Source: Dermanyssus gallinae
Lineage: Eukaryota > Arthropoda > Arachnida > Mesostigmata > Dermanyssidae
NCBI GenBank assembly: GCA_003439945.1
Contig: QVRM01001757.1
Span: 377,001 to 441,000 of the forward strand
Direction: 5' to 3'
Length of the DNA stretch: 64,000 nt
Shown: piece after piece, positions 1 to 21,059 of the stretch
Layout: every line of letters begins with the position of its first letter
Position numbering within the stretch: position 1 is the stretch's first letter
Position numbers and translations under genes: made by a program
The notes under the pieces: model-generated
Told to the model about the DNA's origin: nothing
Databases searched by the model: none
The model's input: the letters and a program-made list of their open reading frames with translations, nothing else

Positions 1-8
1 CAATATAT

Positions 9-46
<38 letters not shown>

Positions 47-50
47 ATAT

Positions 51-224
51 TTTCCGTAAGGCTATTGCCCGTGTACGGTTTTTTCATGTCATGGCTAATT
101 TTAATTCACTCCGGCATTTACCTTGTCTAAATTGGAAACCATGCAAACCAATTTAAGAGTGGCCGGTCTGGATCTCGAATCCAGTTCTCTCGTATACAAA
201 GCTTTGCCACTAAGCCATCTTGCT

Positions 225-226
<2 letters not shown>
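51..226 (-). mobile_element. tRNA-derived SINE, family 2, copy 1
   Basis: Reads on the minus strand as a tRNA-like head (box A in GGCTTAGTGGCAGAAG; box B matching GGWTTCGAGAYCC) followed by about 110 nt of unique tail ending TTACGGAAAA. It matches the copy at 49,716-49,903 over its whole length. The head resembles tRNA-Gly in the D, anticodon and T arms, but the acceptor stem does not pair, so it is not a functional tRNA gene. It is bracketed by (TA)n on both sides and lies in an ATPase intron. Confidence 0.75.
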
Positions 227-272
<46 letters not shown>

Positions 273-443
273 TTTAGATGAGGCCAAATGTGTCTAGTGT
301 CAAAGTTAGTGTGGAATGTGCATGCGCTTGCACTCGATTATTGTACCGCTGGTCGGTAAAAGAAATCGATGTTTTTCACATATGACTGTCGTGTCATACG
401 GACGTAGCACTAACGTATGATTGCTATGTTTGTTTGCTTTCAG

Positions 444-8794
<8,351 letters not shown>

Positions 8795-11700
8795 ACTGGA
8801 CGCAAGCTGCAGCTGCTACCGGCCCTCTGCGTTCGCCTTCGGACGGCCGCCGTCACGGGTGGCTGGCTGCACGTCGCGGCTGTCGCCGGCAGACGTCATT
8901 GCTGCGAGGCCCCAATCGCAATCTGGAAAGCAGACCGTACTCTTCCAGTTGGTGGCGGCCGCGTCTCAAAGCGTCTCAGCGTGCTTACTAACTAGCATCG
9001 CAGTCGCAGAATCGCCGGATAACCCGGCGCCGTCATGACCGACACAATGGCCTCGACGGGCTGCAGAGGGACGGACGGACAGCGACGCACTTGCGACCTA
9101 TTCCAGCAATTTTTCGGAGCAGTAACAAAGAAGACAGACTGATAGACAGACAGACAGACCGGTAGAGAGATAGAAAAATAGCTTCGCGCGCGCGCGATAG
9201 CGAGAGAGAACGCTAGACAAAACCACGCTATACCGCTGTGCAAGAGAGGATGTTTGATAGGTGTTGCAATTGAGCAAGTATCAGGACAGCGAACAAATCG
9301 ATGTGTCGAAAGCACACTGACTGACGACGCATGTGTGGGCGCATGTGGTGTGTGCATCACAACTCATTTACCAACAACAATACCAACGGCAGTAACAACA
9401 ACAACAACAGCAACAGCAGCAGCAGCAGCAACAAAAGCCACCACCACCACAAAAGCAACAACAGCAACAACAACCACACTCACAAAAGCAACAACAACAA
9501 CAGCAGCAGCAGCAGCAACTACTACAATAACAACATATTCGACGCTTCTTGCTCGTCGTTGTGTTGTATGTACGTACGTCCGTCGTCTGCAATTGCTAAC
9601 GAATAGCGTGTTAGTTCGATAGGTTTTCGCGTGTCTAGACCGCGGGAGAGTAGCGCAGCGGCAAGTTGTTTTTGTTGTTGAGATATTTCTAGAACAGAAT
9701 TGCTAGGACGACAGGCTGTCGTCACTCCTGTGACGGCCCCACCTATCAGGGCGTCGTGTCGTCCGTGCCGCCGCTCGCAGGAGCAACAAAGTTCCACCAC
9801 TTTGTCGCCCCCCCCCCCCCCCCACTCACACTGGTGATCGAGACTTAGGTCGCCAACCCACCCTCCCGGAGGCTTGCCACGTTGGTAGAGTTGGCGGGTG
9901 CTCGTCTTTTCACCCCCCGACTTTCACACCACTGGCGAACCAGCAAGGGGACGGGGGGGGGGAGGTACGTATCGATACCACAACATCGATACGCAGCATA
10001 AAGCACCAGCAGCAAAAAAAAAGCAACCAGGAACGAACAGCGACAGAATAACAATAACAACGGCAAAAACAACAACAGCATGCATGTATACAAGACATGC
10101 GGCGACAACAACAGCAGCATGTATGTGTACAAGCCATGCGTTGCCACAAAATGTCGTTGTCTAAGTCTTGACGGTCGCGTAGTTGCATACAGTACCGCCC
10201 CGTGTCTACGGAGTTCGAGACCATTCGTTAGTTAATGCAGCTCAATTGTGGTCAGCCGAACGAATGAATGCGTGTTCCAATCTATCCGCGGCCAGCTAGC
10301 TTTCGTCTCCGTACGAACAAGTTGGAACCGCTGGAAATGCGTAGTCAAGATAGCCAGGAAGAGCGGAGAGCGTGAAGTTGTTGAAGGTTGAAGCTAGCAG
10401 GGAAAGCACGATGCTGCGGCGGATACTGCTGCTGCTGCTGATCATGGTGATGAGGATGATGTTGATGAGGACGACCGACAAGATGGGAACATCGGGTGGA
10501 GTAACTATCAGCGATGATGAAGAAGAAGAAGAAGAAGGTGAAAATCGGTGGTTGGTGTTGTTGCATCATCGTCATCGTCAGCTACTGCTAGCGTTGCAGT
10601 TTCGACCACAGTCGAAAAAGACTAGTTAGGCAGCTATAGCGCTGATTAAATTGACACGGAGAGATCGCGAGAGATGCCAGATGGTGACTATAGTTAAGGC
10701 ATGAGGGTGAGTGAATGTGGTTATGTCTCTGTGTATGTCTGTATGTGTGTGTGTGTGTGTGAGTGTGCATGCATGTGGGATCATCTCTCGACGTGGGGGT
10801 GGTCGAAGCGAGTGTGAGGACCACATCAAGGAAGGAAGGAATGATTGATATAGAGGGACGGGGTTGGGTGGGGAAGATAAACATGTCCGATGCTTTCAAA
10901 GAAGCGGTGTCATCATCCTTTTGGCACCAGCGTACTGCGTTGTTACTGCCACATTGACATCGATCTCAGGCTAAGACTTATATACAACTGAAACTAAAGC
11001 CAACAAACAACAACAACAACGACAACAACATCATCAGCGAAAACAACGAGAACAACAACACCACCAATAAGTGCAACAGCGAAATAACAACGACAACAAC
11101 AACACCAATAACGGCAACAACACCCAAAAATGAGCTCTGTTAGCTTAGTGTAGACGGCAGATACAGACGCATCCTGTCAGACGTGTGTACGGGGACCTTA
11201 AGGCCTCTTCTCGTGCCGGCCGTCTCCGCTCTGAATAGGAACTTCGAATTCTGCCCTCGCTCAACACCACGGCTGCTGACATCTTCATCACGGTCAGAAG
11301 CAACAACAACAACAACAAGTGCACCAGTAGTAAACACAACGGCTCAGCACAGTGTGACAGGACGAACGCTATTGAACACGTAGAAAGAGAAAGCAACAAT
11401 TAGATGATGAACTCGTTCGAACGTCCAAGCCGCTGCCTTGGCAGGAGCAGCCGCGACAGATGACGATGATGATCGTGTGATTCCGCTGAGTGTGTGATCA
11501 ATAGTTTCACGAATAGCACAGCTAGTTGCTAGTAGTAGATGATAGATCGACAGATCCGATGCACTGCTTTTCCATTTGTCATGCACACAGCTGCAACTCA
11601 ACAGCAACATCAAGATGAACAACAACAACACAACAGCAACAACTTTTAGCAGCAACAGCTGCAGCTGTAGCAATAGCACCAAGCGTAGTAGGTGTCTAGT

Positions 11701-13575
11701 AACCGTAGGTAACGTTGTCGTTGTAGTGGCTAACTAACTCTATCATGCACGCTGCTGGATAGAGACTGGTAAGCGATGAGATATGAGACAAACAAGGCAA
11801 CTATGCACGTCGTCAAGGCGTCAAGTTTGCCGGGTCACATTGAATTTGTAGCGTTGTCGCACGCATACGCCAGCGACGGCGACAACAACAAAGATTGCAA
11901 CACCAGCAACAACAACAACAACAACAACAACAACAAAGACAGCAACAACACATGTCATAATGGTACTACTACTACTATTAAGAACAACAACAACATAATC
12001 ACCGTTATAAACTCCGCGACTGTTTGGTGGTAGGACGGTCTATTTGATTGCAAGTGTTTTATGAAACGTGACGAATTTCTTCTTCTTTTTCTATCTGTTC
12101 TAGAAAGGTCGACGATCGAAACGATCTTTGTGCCGTTGACATCATTATCACTAACAGCAACATCATTATCATCATTATTATTACTCTTGTTATTTTTATT
12201 AGCATCACCATCATCCACTCATCGGACGCATTATTTGATTTCAATCGAAATGAGGTGAATACACGAAAAAAACTTATTTGGGATCTGCAATGGTGCGCGT
12301 GAATGTGATTGTTGACATAGCAGTCACGTCACATTCTGCAACTATTAATGCTGATTTTTACCAATGAGGAATGTCTATCCTCCAGAATCCAAGCGATCAT
12401 AGAAGTCCATTTTCATATCGACCGGACCGCTTGCTTCTCTCCGTCTTGCACGGGCTCTTGGCGAACTATTGGAAACTTGTCACTGGTCGCACTTAGATCG
12501 TGTGCGACAACACGCATCTACCGTATCGCGCAGGCTTCACTCAATCGAGAGCATCGAGAGCTCAATTTTCAGGGGGGAGAAGGGGGGGGGTTCATGTATC
12601 TGCTATCTTGACTCTGCCGCGTCCGTCCTGTTTTCCGCTATTCTCGTTTCGTTGTCTGCCACCAGCCGCCAAATGTCCGCACACAGCCAGTGCACTTCTT
12701 AGACAGCAGTCCCATCATCAACTACCACCTCCTCCACCAACCAACCGTCGGTCCAGCCTCCAGTCATCGAACTCGGAACACAGAAACAAAACCGAAACAG
12801 AACGGGATGATCTCTCGTCTGATGACACTTACCATTCAGTACACCACCGTATCACCGTACTCACTTTCTCGGTCAGTCACACGACAACAGGGCCGCCGCC
12901 GCCAACAACAACTGCTTGAATTGTGTACGTGCGTCTCTGTGAACGACGTTACGCGTATCGATATGTGAGCGTATGTGTCTGTATGCGAGTGATGGATGCG
13001 TATGACGAATGGACTCACGAGAACAACCCAGAGACACCACCTGAAACACCGCCGACCACCATACACTTAGGTTCCAGCAGTTGCTTTCAGCAGCAGCAGC
13101 AGCAGATTTGCTCTGCGCGTCCGATTCCGAAGTGTCAGAATTCAGTCTGGCTTCCAAGCAGGCGGCTGACCAGTCGTTGGCGTGTGGCGAACCACCACTG
13201 GCATTCCTGCCAATTTCTCTGCCTATTTATCTTCTTACGGATGCTGCATTAACGTGTCCCCAGAGAGAAGGCGAGAGAGAAAGAGAGACATACCAGAGCT
13301 CTGTCACTAGAATATCGCAAAGGCAGACACTCATTCGACTTTACTCTTCCGAGTCGGCACCAAACAGCGGGCCGGCCTTAAAAAAAATTACCGCAGGTAC
13401 AACTTAGTCAGGGCAAACACGCCCTGCAAGCAGATCGATAACACCGCTGACCAACCAACCACCCAACGGGAAGGCTATAATATACCATGACCGCCGCCGC
13501 AGCAGCAGCAGCAACAACACGAATAAGAGTGCAATACCAAGACGCAAGATCAAACGTCACACAACTGAAATACGA

Positions 13576-13611
<36 letters not shown>

Positions 13612-13673
13612 ACCGTTAATATAAGACTATATATAACGTCTAGCCGTTAATATATATAATATTAAGTATTATC

Positions 13674-13705
<32 letters not shown>

Positions 13706-14130
13706 TTCATATGAGTGCATGTGCATATGCGCAGAGTGTAGTAGCGGTGGATGATAAACGGTGCGTTCAAAGAATTAAGCTGTAGCAAGACTCTAAACTA
13801 GTGCTAAGATGATAGCGACGTTGACAAAAACAACATCAGCAACAACAACACCAACAACAACAACAACAATAGCAACATCAAGCAAACGTAGCAGTTAGTG
13901 ACAATAACTAAACACGAATATGTGTGTTTGACCGTTGGCAGGGAGAGTGGTACGAACCCTTCTGATATAGACATCCCTTCGCATACGAACGGGAGCTGTG
14001 AAAATGGTGACTGAGATCGATGATTCGATGAGATGTGTAACAGATGTTATGAATTCCGAATATGAATATTAGTACTAATAATAAAACACCACTATCACCA
14101 CCAATAACAACCGACAAAGCGGTTATACAA
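8795..14130 (+). other. Probable long 3' UTR or 3' flank of the ATPase gene, CAA/CAG rich
   Basis: No supportable coding sequence. Open frames here are poly-Asn/Thr/Ser or poly-Cys translations of triplet repeats. CAA, CAG and AAC tracts lie at about 9380-9530, 10005-10110, 10985-11110, 11880-11990, 13498-13520 and 13835-13875, nearly all on the + strand, as expected if one + transcript spans the region. The first clear AATAAA after the stop codon is at 14080-14085. A (C)18 run lies near 9810 and a G run near 9950. The UTR assignment is inferred from position and strand polarity. Confidence 0.45.
14080..14085 (+). promoter_or_regulatory. Candidate polyadenylation signal AATAAA
   Basis: First AATAAA downstream of the ATPase stop codon that I found, at the end of the CAA/CAG-rich tract. 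A GT-rich stretch begins about 110 nt downstream, which is far for a typical downstream element. It would imply a 3' UTR of about 5.3 kb. Confidence 0.3.
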
Positions 14131-15311
14131 CCAAAACCATGCCGAATGTCTTTATTGATCCCTAAAGAATCCGCACTCTAGCGTGTACGAGTCTGTCTGT
14201 GTGTGTATGTTCGTGTATGTATCTTGTTGCACCTGTATGGGTGTTGGTACCCCCATGTGGTCGATTTCGTGTACCGTGCCGGGGGGCGCGAGAATTGAGG
14301 CGTCGATTCGGCTGGGGGTCGTGGGTGGGGCGACGGGGGGGGGGGGTGCAATGAACTTGACATAGAGTGTCTTCATCGCGGTACTCGGACATTCGTAGCG
14401 TTGTCGAGAACGGTAGGCAACGCGTCCAGCGTATTCAGCGGTCCGATATCGTAGGGAAGCCGATAAGGCTATAATATAGTATGACGCATTTTGCTTCCAT
14501 TGCTTCCATATTATCTGAATCGTATCTACAACTATATGCAACAATGTCCTAAATCTTGTAGTTGTCGCCGCACTATTGGTCGGTCTGCTGTGTCGTTGCA
14601 GTCGTGATAGTCGGCAGGTAGGCGTAATGTTTGAGACAATGACACACCGGCCGCGTACTGTTTGCGAGTTAGCTCACTGGTATAACCTTTGTGCAAATAG
14701 GCAAGCCTCTGTTAGATATTATTCAGAACAGTTGCCAGTCATAGGCGTGTTGCAGGAAGCATCGTCTGGCTGATGTCCGGCCTTTAGGTTAAGCAATGCC
14801 ACTATTATTTATTAGCTATTATTGTCACTGTAGTCAATCCACCGAACGCAACGGTGGATTGTGTCTGCTTCACGTAGGTATAGTAAACACTCGCATAATA
14901 AATATTTCGGTCGCACCTTATTAGAAAGGAACCAACTGACATATCTCAAGATATTTCCTTTATTTGCTTGGGTCGATACAGTAGACATTGTTTCCTGCAA
15001 AGTAGGTATGTCCTATTTTGCAATTAGTAAGAAGTATTAAGCCTTTCATATTCGACTAGGTGCTGACTTAGAAGTCAGGGTTTATACAGGTCACGGGGTG
15101 CTGGATCTGTCGTATGACTTGTCTCCATCCAGTAACATTGAATGCAATAATATTATTGTGTTCAGTGGTAACAAATTAGAATCTATTTAAAATTAAATAT
15201 ATTGCATCTTTGTTTGTTTATAGAGAAAATATGACGACACATACGATAATTTAGATTAAGCATAGCATCGCAGGCTGAAACACCAGTAGCATCATAGTGG
15301 TATATGTAAAC
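14131..15311. other. No gene recognised
   Basis: GT-rich stretch at 14,186-14,230 and a G-rich stretch at 14,280-14,350 ending in an 11-12 G run (possible quadruplex). Remaining sequence is AT-rich without coding content. Confidence 0.35.
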
Positions 15312-17130
15312 ATTATGATATATGATATGACGTGTATTTATTCTTAATTGTAGTTTCTCATTTGTGTTACAACTTCATATAGCCACATAGTTTTTTGTTC
15401 TGGGAGATTTCGGGAATGCGTGATGCACATGCGCCACTAGCAGTCTGCGTGACTAGTGTGAGACTCGCAAACCCAATAAACCCGGATTCCTCTCCACACC
15501 CCCAGGCTCGGTATTACTTTGGCATAGCTTCGAAGTTGTGGGAGAGGCGTCTCTGCCGTTCTCCTTCAATCAGCTCTATCCCTGACTATCATCCCGCATG
15601 TCTACCTGCGGTTGGATAGGGGGATGCCATTTTGTAATCCGTCCTGTGAGGGTGTGTCGAGACCATGAGGGCCCGGCTGCTCCCCACCCCTCCCCCCTAT
15701 AGCCACATAGCTAGTGCGAAGCATATGTACAAGTTACAGTAAGATTTTATACATAATCACCGTAATATCTCGTGTTATTCCAATTATTTATCTATAGATT
15801 GTGTACATGTTTACATACTTCTGGTTTAATTAGACACCAAGTAAGGTGAGATAGTGCGTTCTAGCGGTGTTTTTAAATTGACTAAGCGATATAAGCGTTC
15901 TTAGATCACTAGGCAACTTGTTTCACAAGGTAGCACCTAAATTACGGAGTGCGAACCTTGATTCTGTACTTGTGGCCGAGGAGGCAATAAGCAAGTGAGA
16001 TGCCGAGCCTCGGGTGTTTTGGGTTCTTGCAGATTGGATAAGGCCAACAAGATTGGGATGGTGACCAAGGAGAATACGTTTTATTTGGACAACTACGGAA
16101 CATTTTATTAGGTATGGTAACGGGAGCACTGAGAGTTCTTTATATTATTTTATTGTTATTAAGACGCGCTGTGGGAGACCTAAGACGAGGCGAAGTGCCC
16201 TTTTCTAAAGCAGGTGAAGCGGAGTTATATGACACGCATGAGAAAGATCGTTTGGTCTCTTGGAGCTTTAAACTGGACAACTCCTGTTTTTGACTAATTA
16301 ATGTAGAGGCCGTTATTTCCGAACCATAGAGATGGCCTTTCAATATCCTCACGAATCATTGCGTCAACCTGTTGGGAGGAGTCGCCTACGAATAGAGCCG
16401 TTGTGTCGTCACCAAATAAGATTACTTTAGCATGATTTAAAATGTTAAAAATATCGTTAACAAAAATAATTAATTATAGTGGGCTACTGATGCTCCCTTG
16501 AGCCAATCCAATTGATACATTTTCTATATGAGAAAGGGATTGTCCAAACTGGACAACTTGTCGTCTTTTAGGTATGAATGAGCGCACCCACCTTATAAAA
16601 TTTTTATTTGCATGATAAGTAGAGAGTTTTTTTTAAAGAATGTATAAATTCACTGTATCAAATGCCTTTCTAAGGTCAATAAATACCGCTGCTACCGTCT
16701 TGGGTTGCCTTGGCATCTTGGGCCGAAAACCGAACTGCCTACCGTGTTGGACGTTATGTCCTTCGATAAAGTCTCTAAACTGTTGAATAATGCATTTTTC
16801 AAACCCTTACGATATTGGCGCGGGTATGCTGACAGGTCTTTAGTTGTCTCGGCACAGGCGATCCCCGCCTTTGAACAATGGAACAACAGGGTATAGCGTT
16901 AGTACATTAGGGTATACTGATGGAGAGATTGATGATGTGCTCAAGAAAAATAGATGTGAGTGCATCCGCAGCCCTACGGAGAACCTGCGATGGAATCTGT
17001 TCAGGGGAATTATGAACAAACGTTTTCAGGTACTTATCGCACTCCAGGTAAGTCGACGCACTCCAGATCTCAGTTATGCACTCTACACAGAAATCCGGAT
17101 CACTAAAAATCGACTTCTGAAGTAGCTAGA
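15312..17130 (-). mobile_element. Non-LTR retrotransposon fragment, family B (copy 1), decayed
   Basis: Minus-strand translation in shifting frames shows reverse-transcriptase landmarks in order: FIDLRKAFDTV (motif A, about 16,660), GLAQGSISSPL (motif B, about 16,500), FGDDTTALFVGDS (degenerate FADD motif C, about 16,400), then RFALRNLGATLWN near the C-terminus (about 15,930). The 3' UTR runs down to about 15,312 and matches the copy at 37.9-39.7 kb. It has frameshifts and stops throughout and is interrupted by a 307-bp insertion at 15391-15697. The style resembles the jockey/CR1/L2 groups; the clade is not settled. Confidence 0.8.
15391..15697 (-). mobile_element. 5'-truncated LINE tail (family C) with 13-bp TSD
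   Basis: A 307-bp insertion into the 3' UTR of LINE B, flanked by a perfect 13-bp duplication TATAGCCACATAG (15378-15390 and 15698-15710). It starts with T6 on the + strand, that is, a minus-strand poly(A) end. A stretch including TTGGGTTTGCGAGTC on the minus strand matches 36,105-36,170 next to the LINE remnant at 35.5 kb. Confidence 0.75.
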
Positions 17131-17639
17131 TTTTATAAAAGACCCCCGTCCTCTTGCTATTGTTCCTGAGAAAATCTTGTACGGGCTGGCGGGACGGCTG
17201 GCGTTATCGGCGAGCGTATTTACGAGGTTGTCGGCGAGCGTGTCCGTACCCCAGTAACGGCCTCAGGTGCAGGTTCCTGAGCTCTCGTCTCAGAAAGTCT
17301 CTCCCCGTCTCATTGTCCTCCCGCTGCGGTTGTTTTAGGAGCAAAGCACCTCTCGCCCATGGACAGCAATCACAACGCCTTAAGTCGCGGTCAAAAAGCC
17401 CCTTGATCACGTACAGTCAACGTTGGATTCTGCGATTGTGCGCACGCCGTCGTGGCTGCATAGACAAGTTCCTTTTAGCTGATGAGGAGGCTTTGCGACA
17501 CCAGTCTGCGTCACATGGGCTCTGACAATGAAAGAATGGTACACATGCCGATTGCCCTAGTTCTCGCTAGAACGGCACTTTCCCTCGACTCGCAAGGTAA
17601 ACGAAAGGTGGAGGCAAATAAGATGAGACAATGACAAAT

Positions 17640-17870
17640 GGCACACCTGCCAGTGGGAGAACATACCGTGAGAAATCCCGTGCGTGCAAGTAAGGGAACG
17701 TGTACCACACATCCCGAACTGGATTGGCAGATCATGACTTACCACGTAACGCAAGTTTTAGCTGGACCACTTGAGTACTTTCAAAAGTATCTTCTAAGAA
17801 TTGGGAAAGCAGCATCACCAACCTGCACCCACTGTGGTGGAAGACGATGGACGATGAAGTATAAGATGAA
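17640..17870 (+). pseudogene. C-terminal LINE ORF2 fragment with Cys/His motif
   Basis: One open frame reads ELDWQIMTYHVTQVLAGPLE, then FQKYLLRIGKAASPTCTHCG, the typical zinc-knuckle-like end of R1/I-group ORF2 proteins. The expected later His and Cys are lost and the frame drifts off. The DNA upstream (17,130-17,640) may belong to the same element, but I see no domain there. Confidence 0.55.
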
Positions 17871-18324
17871 GCTGATGTGTGCAGAACGAGAATATCTCTT
17901 AGTAGAGAAGCAACGACGTGGAAGGGACGTCGTACTTCAGAAGAAGGAAGCACCGTTAGAAGGAAGAACATACAAGCAAGACTGCGTGTCAACACATATG
18001 TACGCGCTCACAAACACGTATATGACATATAGAGTTTGCCAACACGTTTTAATTTACGTGCGGAGTTCACACGAAGAGCGACGGCAGGTGAAATACTCCG
18101 TCAGCGATGAAACGTCCCTAAGGTGGACAACTTGATGGACGGCCACCGCAAATGATTCGACCCATGATTCCAGCGACGCCCACCACTTCTTCTGTCAGCC
18201 CGTAGTACTGGGCATGATGCGTCATGCAAATCAGGACACGACCTGGTAGCAAATGGCCCCTAACGGGGGGGAAGGGGGAGCGTATGTTTAATGAGTATGG
18301 GTTCGGAGTTGCCCGTATAAATAG
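17871..18324. other. No gene recognised
   Basis: Sequence between two LINE fragments; may include decayed LINE DNA but shows no motif on either strand. Confidence 0.3.
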
Positions 18325-19185
18325 ATAGATAGGTTTTATTATTCTCATGAGTGGCTTACATTTGTACATAGGTTCACAGCTCCTCAAAGCCATCAAAGGC
18401 TAGTATGGAGTGTTTATATTGCATATTTTCTTATAATTTTACTTAATGTCATTATGATTATATTATTATCGTGTTCGGCTTATATTAGAGTAAGGTACCT
18501 AAATAGTATTGCTTAGCACTTTGTTTGAATATTGTCAAAGAAGAGGTTGCGCGCACATCTGGGGGGAGCTTGTTCCAATATGTGGCACCGAGATTTGATA
18601 TTGAGAAACGAGATTGGTTACATGAAGCTGCAGACAAGATGAGAAGTTGTGTGTGTGATTCCCTTGTGTTCATGGTGGATGTCGAATGGGAAAGATTAAG
18701 CAGGTTGGGATGAAGTCCCATTAAGATTTGTTTGATCTCAGTTACGACACACATCTCTATTTGCAGAGGGTAAGGCAGAATCGACATCTCTACGTATTTA
18801 TAACGCATGGATTCCCATGGTGGATATCCCAATATTACGTGCAAGGCTTTTTTTTGCAGGCGATGTAACGGACATAAAAAAACGTATATAAGTCATTCCA
18901 AATATTTTAACTGCGTAGGTCAGATAACTATGAACGTAGGCGTAGTACATGGCGAGTAGACAGTCACAGGGCAGAATATTTCGGCTCTTGAACAGGGCAG
19001 CGATGCTCCCTACAACTTTTTTACGAATGTGATCTGTATGAGCTTCAAATGATACTCTGGAATCCAAGACAACGCCTGAGAAGTTTGTCTTAATGATCAT
19101 GCTAAGAGTGTGGTTTCCGCACTTAAATGTCGTAAATGCCGTATTGTCGTGGACGACCACCAGTATGAACGAAAAGTCAAATGCA
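18325..19185 (-). mobile_element. Non-LTR retrotransposon fragment, related subfamily (C-terminal ORF2 and 3' UTR)
   Basis: Two overlapping minus frames give LGVVLDSRVSF-like text followed by HIRKKVVGSIAALFKSRNIL and YYAYVHSYLTYA, then (after a shift) RFSISNLGATYWNKLPPDVR, typical of the region after the reverse-transcriptase core. The 3' end near 18,325 is a TAGATAGATAGG tail. Related to family B but clearly diverged. Confidence 0.72.
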
Positions 19186-19245
19186 ATAAGCTTTATTGCT
19201 CGCGCACTCTAAGTAATAATTATATAAGTATTAATTAGAGTATAT

Positions 19246-19684
19246 TGTGACGAAGTCACTGTGTGCATCACAACGCAATTCAAATCTACTCTAACCGACC
19301 ACGACCAACGGCCACAGCGTCCAACGTTCACAGACCGATACATGTCTCAACCAACCACAGCCTTTCGCGCCGAAACACCAACGACATCCGCCGTCCAAAA
19401 CGATCATCGGTCGACACCTGGAGAGGGTCGACCTATGATCGGCAATCTTAGTCAGACCTAAATTAACCTGTATTCGTATACGAAACAAACACAAACCACT
19501 GTAAATTTCGACCGATTTGAGAGCGGGTTCTGAGACTCTTTTGGGTGTTAGCACGCCGCGGTGTCTCGTGAGTCACCATATGCTACGCTTTGTCATTCTT
19601 CGTTCCTGAGTTCCTCGTGCTGCAGTACCTGTCCGGCTGAGTCTACATCCCCCGAGCTGACCAGCGTAACACAACAACGTTACA
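19246..19684. mobile_element. Probable solo LTR (439 bp)
   Basis: Begins TGTGACG and ends CGTTACA (near inverted termini) and is flanked by ATAT on both sides (19242-19245 and 19685-19688), consistent with a 4-bp target duplication. There is no internal retroelement coding sequence nearby. The 3' part (CTGAGTCTACATCCCCCGAG, then GTAAC, then GTTACA) resembles 37,650-37,720. Ty3/gypsy affinity is inferred from termini and TSD only. Confidence 0.55.
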
Positions 19685-19688
19685 ATAT

Positions 19689-20249
19689 TATGCCTCGAGC
19701 GGGCTGTGCACATGTTCTTACATCACAAATGTATATCTTGATACACTGTCCGCATTTTTTATCCGCGCTGAAATGACATGCCCATTAGATCAGGTGACGT
19801 CATTACGTCCAGGCGATTGAGATTCCCAGGAGCGCAAATATCAGGATAGCCTCATACAATACAAGACACTCAAAATCGTATTGACAATACTCAGTAGTTT
19901 GAATCCGTGATTCAATTTTGCTGTAAGCTTTGACTTAGTTGGCGTACGCAAAGCCTTCTATCTCAGGAGGTCATGATGCATTTACGCCAAACAAATCAAC
20001 AATCAACCACAATAGAGTGTATAGTTTCCCTCAACTTTTACCTTAAATTTGCCTTTTATGTAAACGACCAACTAGTTGACCTTCATTCTCAATATAAAAG
20101 TAAATTATTTTCTTAATATAACGCACAGATTGTAAGCAACCATAGGGAAACCAACACGCTAAACCAATCTATTGTGTAATTAGCTAGTAATATAACCATC
20201 GTGATAATCCAGTTAATAGTATGAATGCACGACAGACGAGAATGTTTGT
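19689..20249. other. No gene recognised
   Basis: AT-rich unique sequence between the solo LTR and SINE family 1 copy 2. No motif on either strand. Confidence 0.35.
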
Positions 20250-20263
20250 TAAAATACATATAA

Positions 20264-20436
20264 TGATAAATACTTTCTGGGCTGACTCTCAGCCGAGATT
20301 TGCTTTTTGCATTGGTTCATAGACGGACCCCCATAAATACAAATGTGCAACGGTGGGACTCGGACCCGCGCACCTATGTGTCTCCTTCGGTCGCGAGGCG
20401 CCGGCGGAATGCACTCTCCACGCCACCGGGCTCGAC
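20264..20436 (-). mobile_element. tRNA-derived SINE, family 1, copy 2 (with TSD)
   Basis: Reverse-strand copy of the family-1 SINE, from the CTCGA end near 20,435 to the TTCTGGGCTGACTCTCAGCC end. A perfect 14-bp target duplication, TAAAATACATATAA, lies at 20250-20263 and 20437-20450. Confidence 0.88.
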
Positions 20437-20700
20437 TAAAATACATATAAGGACACCATAGTAATAATATGCAACTATTGAATGTATTGTTTATTAACCA
20501 ATACTTGGTCTATGCACATATGTGCTACAGCGCTCCTAAATAACTTTCATTAACGATATTGCTTTTGTACACTGTTGGAGATGATACAGATGACATAATT
20601 TGCCGCATAGGTTGCATTCACACTCGGTTGATATTTCATGCCACCCATTTCGTATACATATCTTCATATGAAATCCATGCATTGCAAGCCCAGTAACGAA

Positions 20701-20940
20701 GTATCAGTTTCTACAACATGGGCTCTTCCAGTAACTTGTAGTCATTGCTCTAGTCTCATAAAAACGCCTATCAACATCCGCAAATTTATACTCCCATTCG
20801 GCAGGATGATTCTCAAAGGCCTCCGTTCTCGGTAAAGCATAATATGCAACTATATACGTGGCCAGCATCACGCTGTATGACATACTACACAGCGAGCGCA
20901 TCTGATTCAAAAGATATGGTATCACAAGGAATGGTAGCAC
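20701..20940 (-). CDS. Unassigned 78-codon open frame
   Basis: The minus-strand frame contains a hydrophobic stretch (SYSVMLATYIVAYYAL) followed by EWEYKFADVDRRFYETRAMT, and looks less random than its surroundings. No ATG-led start with good context, no splice evidence and no recognised family. The upstream side is a (TA)n array. It could be a decayed exon or chance. Confidence 0.15.
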
Positions 20941-20943
20941 AAG

Positions 20944-21051
<108 letters not shown>

Positions 21052-21059
21052 ACCCGAAT

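Noticed and set aside
9331..9622. Open frames of poly-Asn/Ser/His (+) and poly-Cys (-)
   Set aside because: They are translations of CAA/CAG/CAC triplet repeats in three frames, with no conserved flanks or start context.
17154..17525. 123-codon + strand ORF near the LINE fragment
   Set aside because: Arg/Cys-rich with no motif, overlaps an equally open minus frame; not distinguishable from chance in GC-rich DNA.
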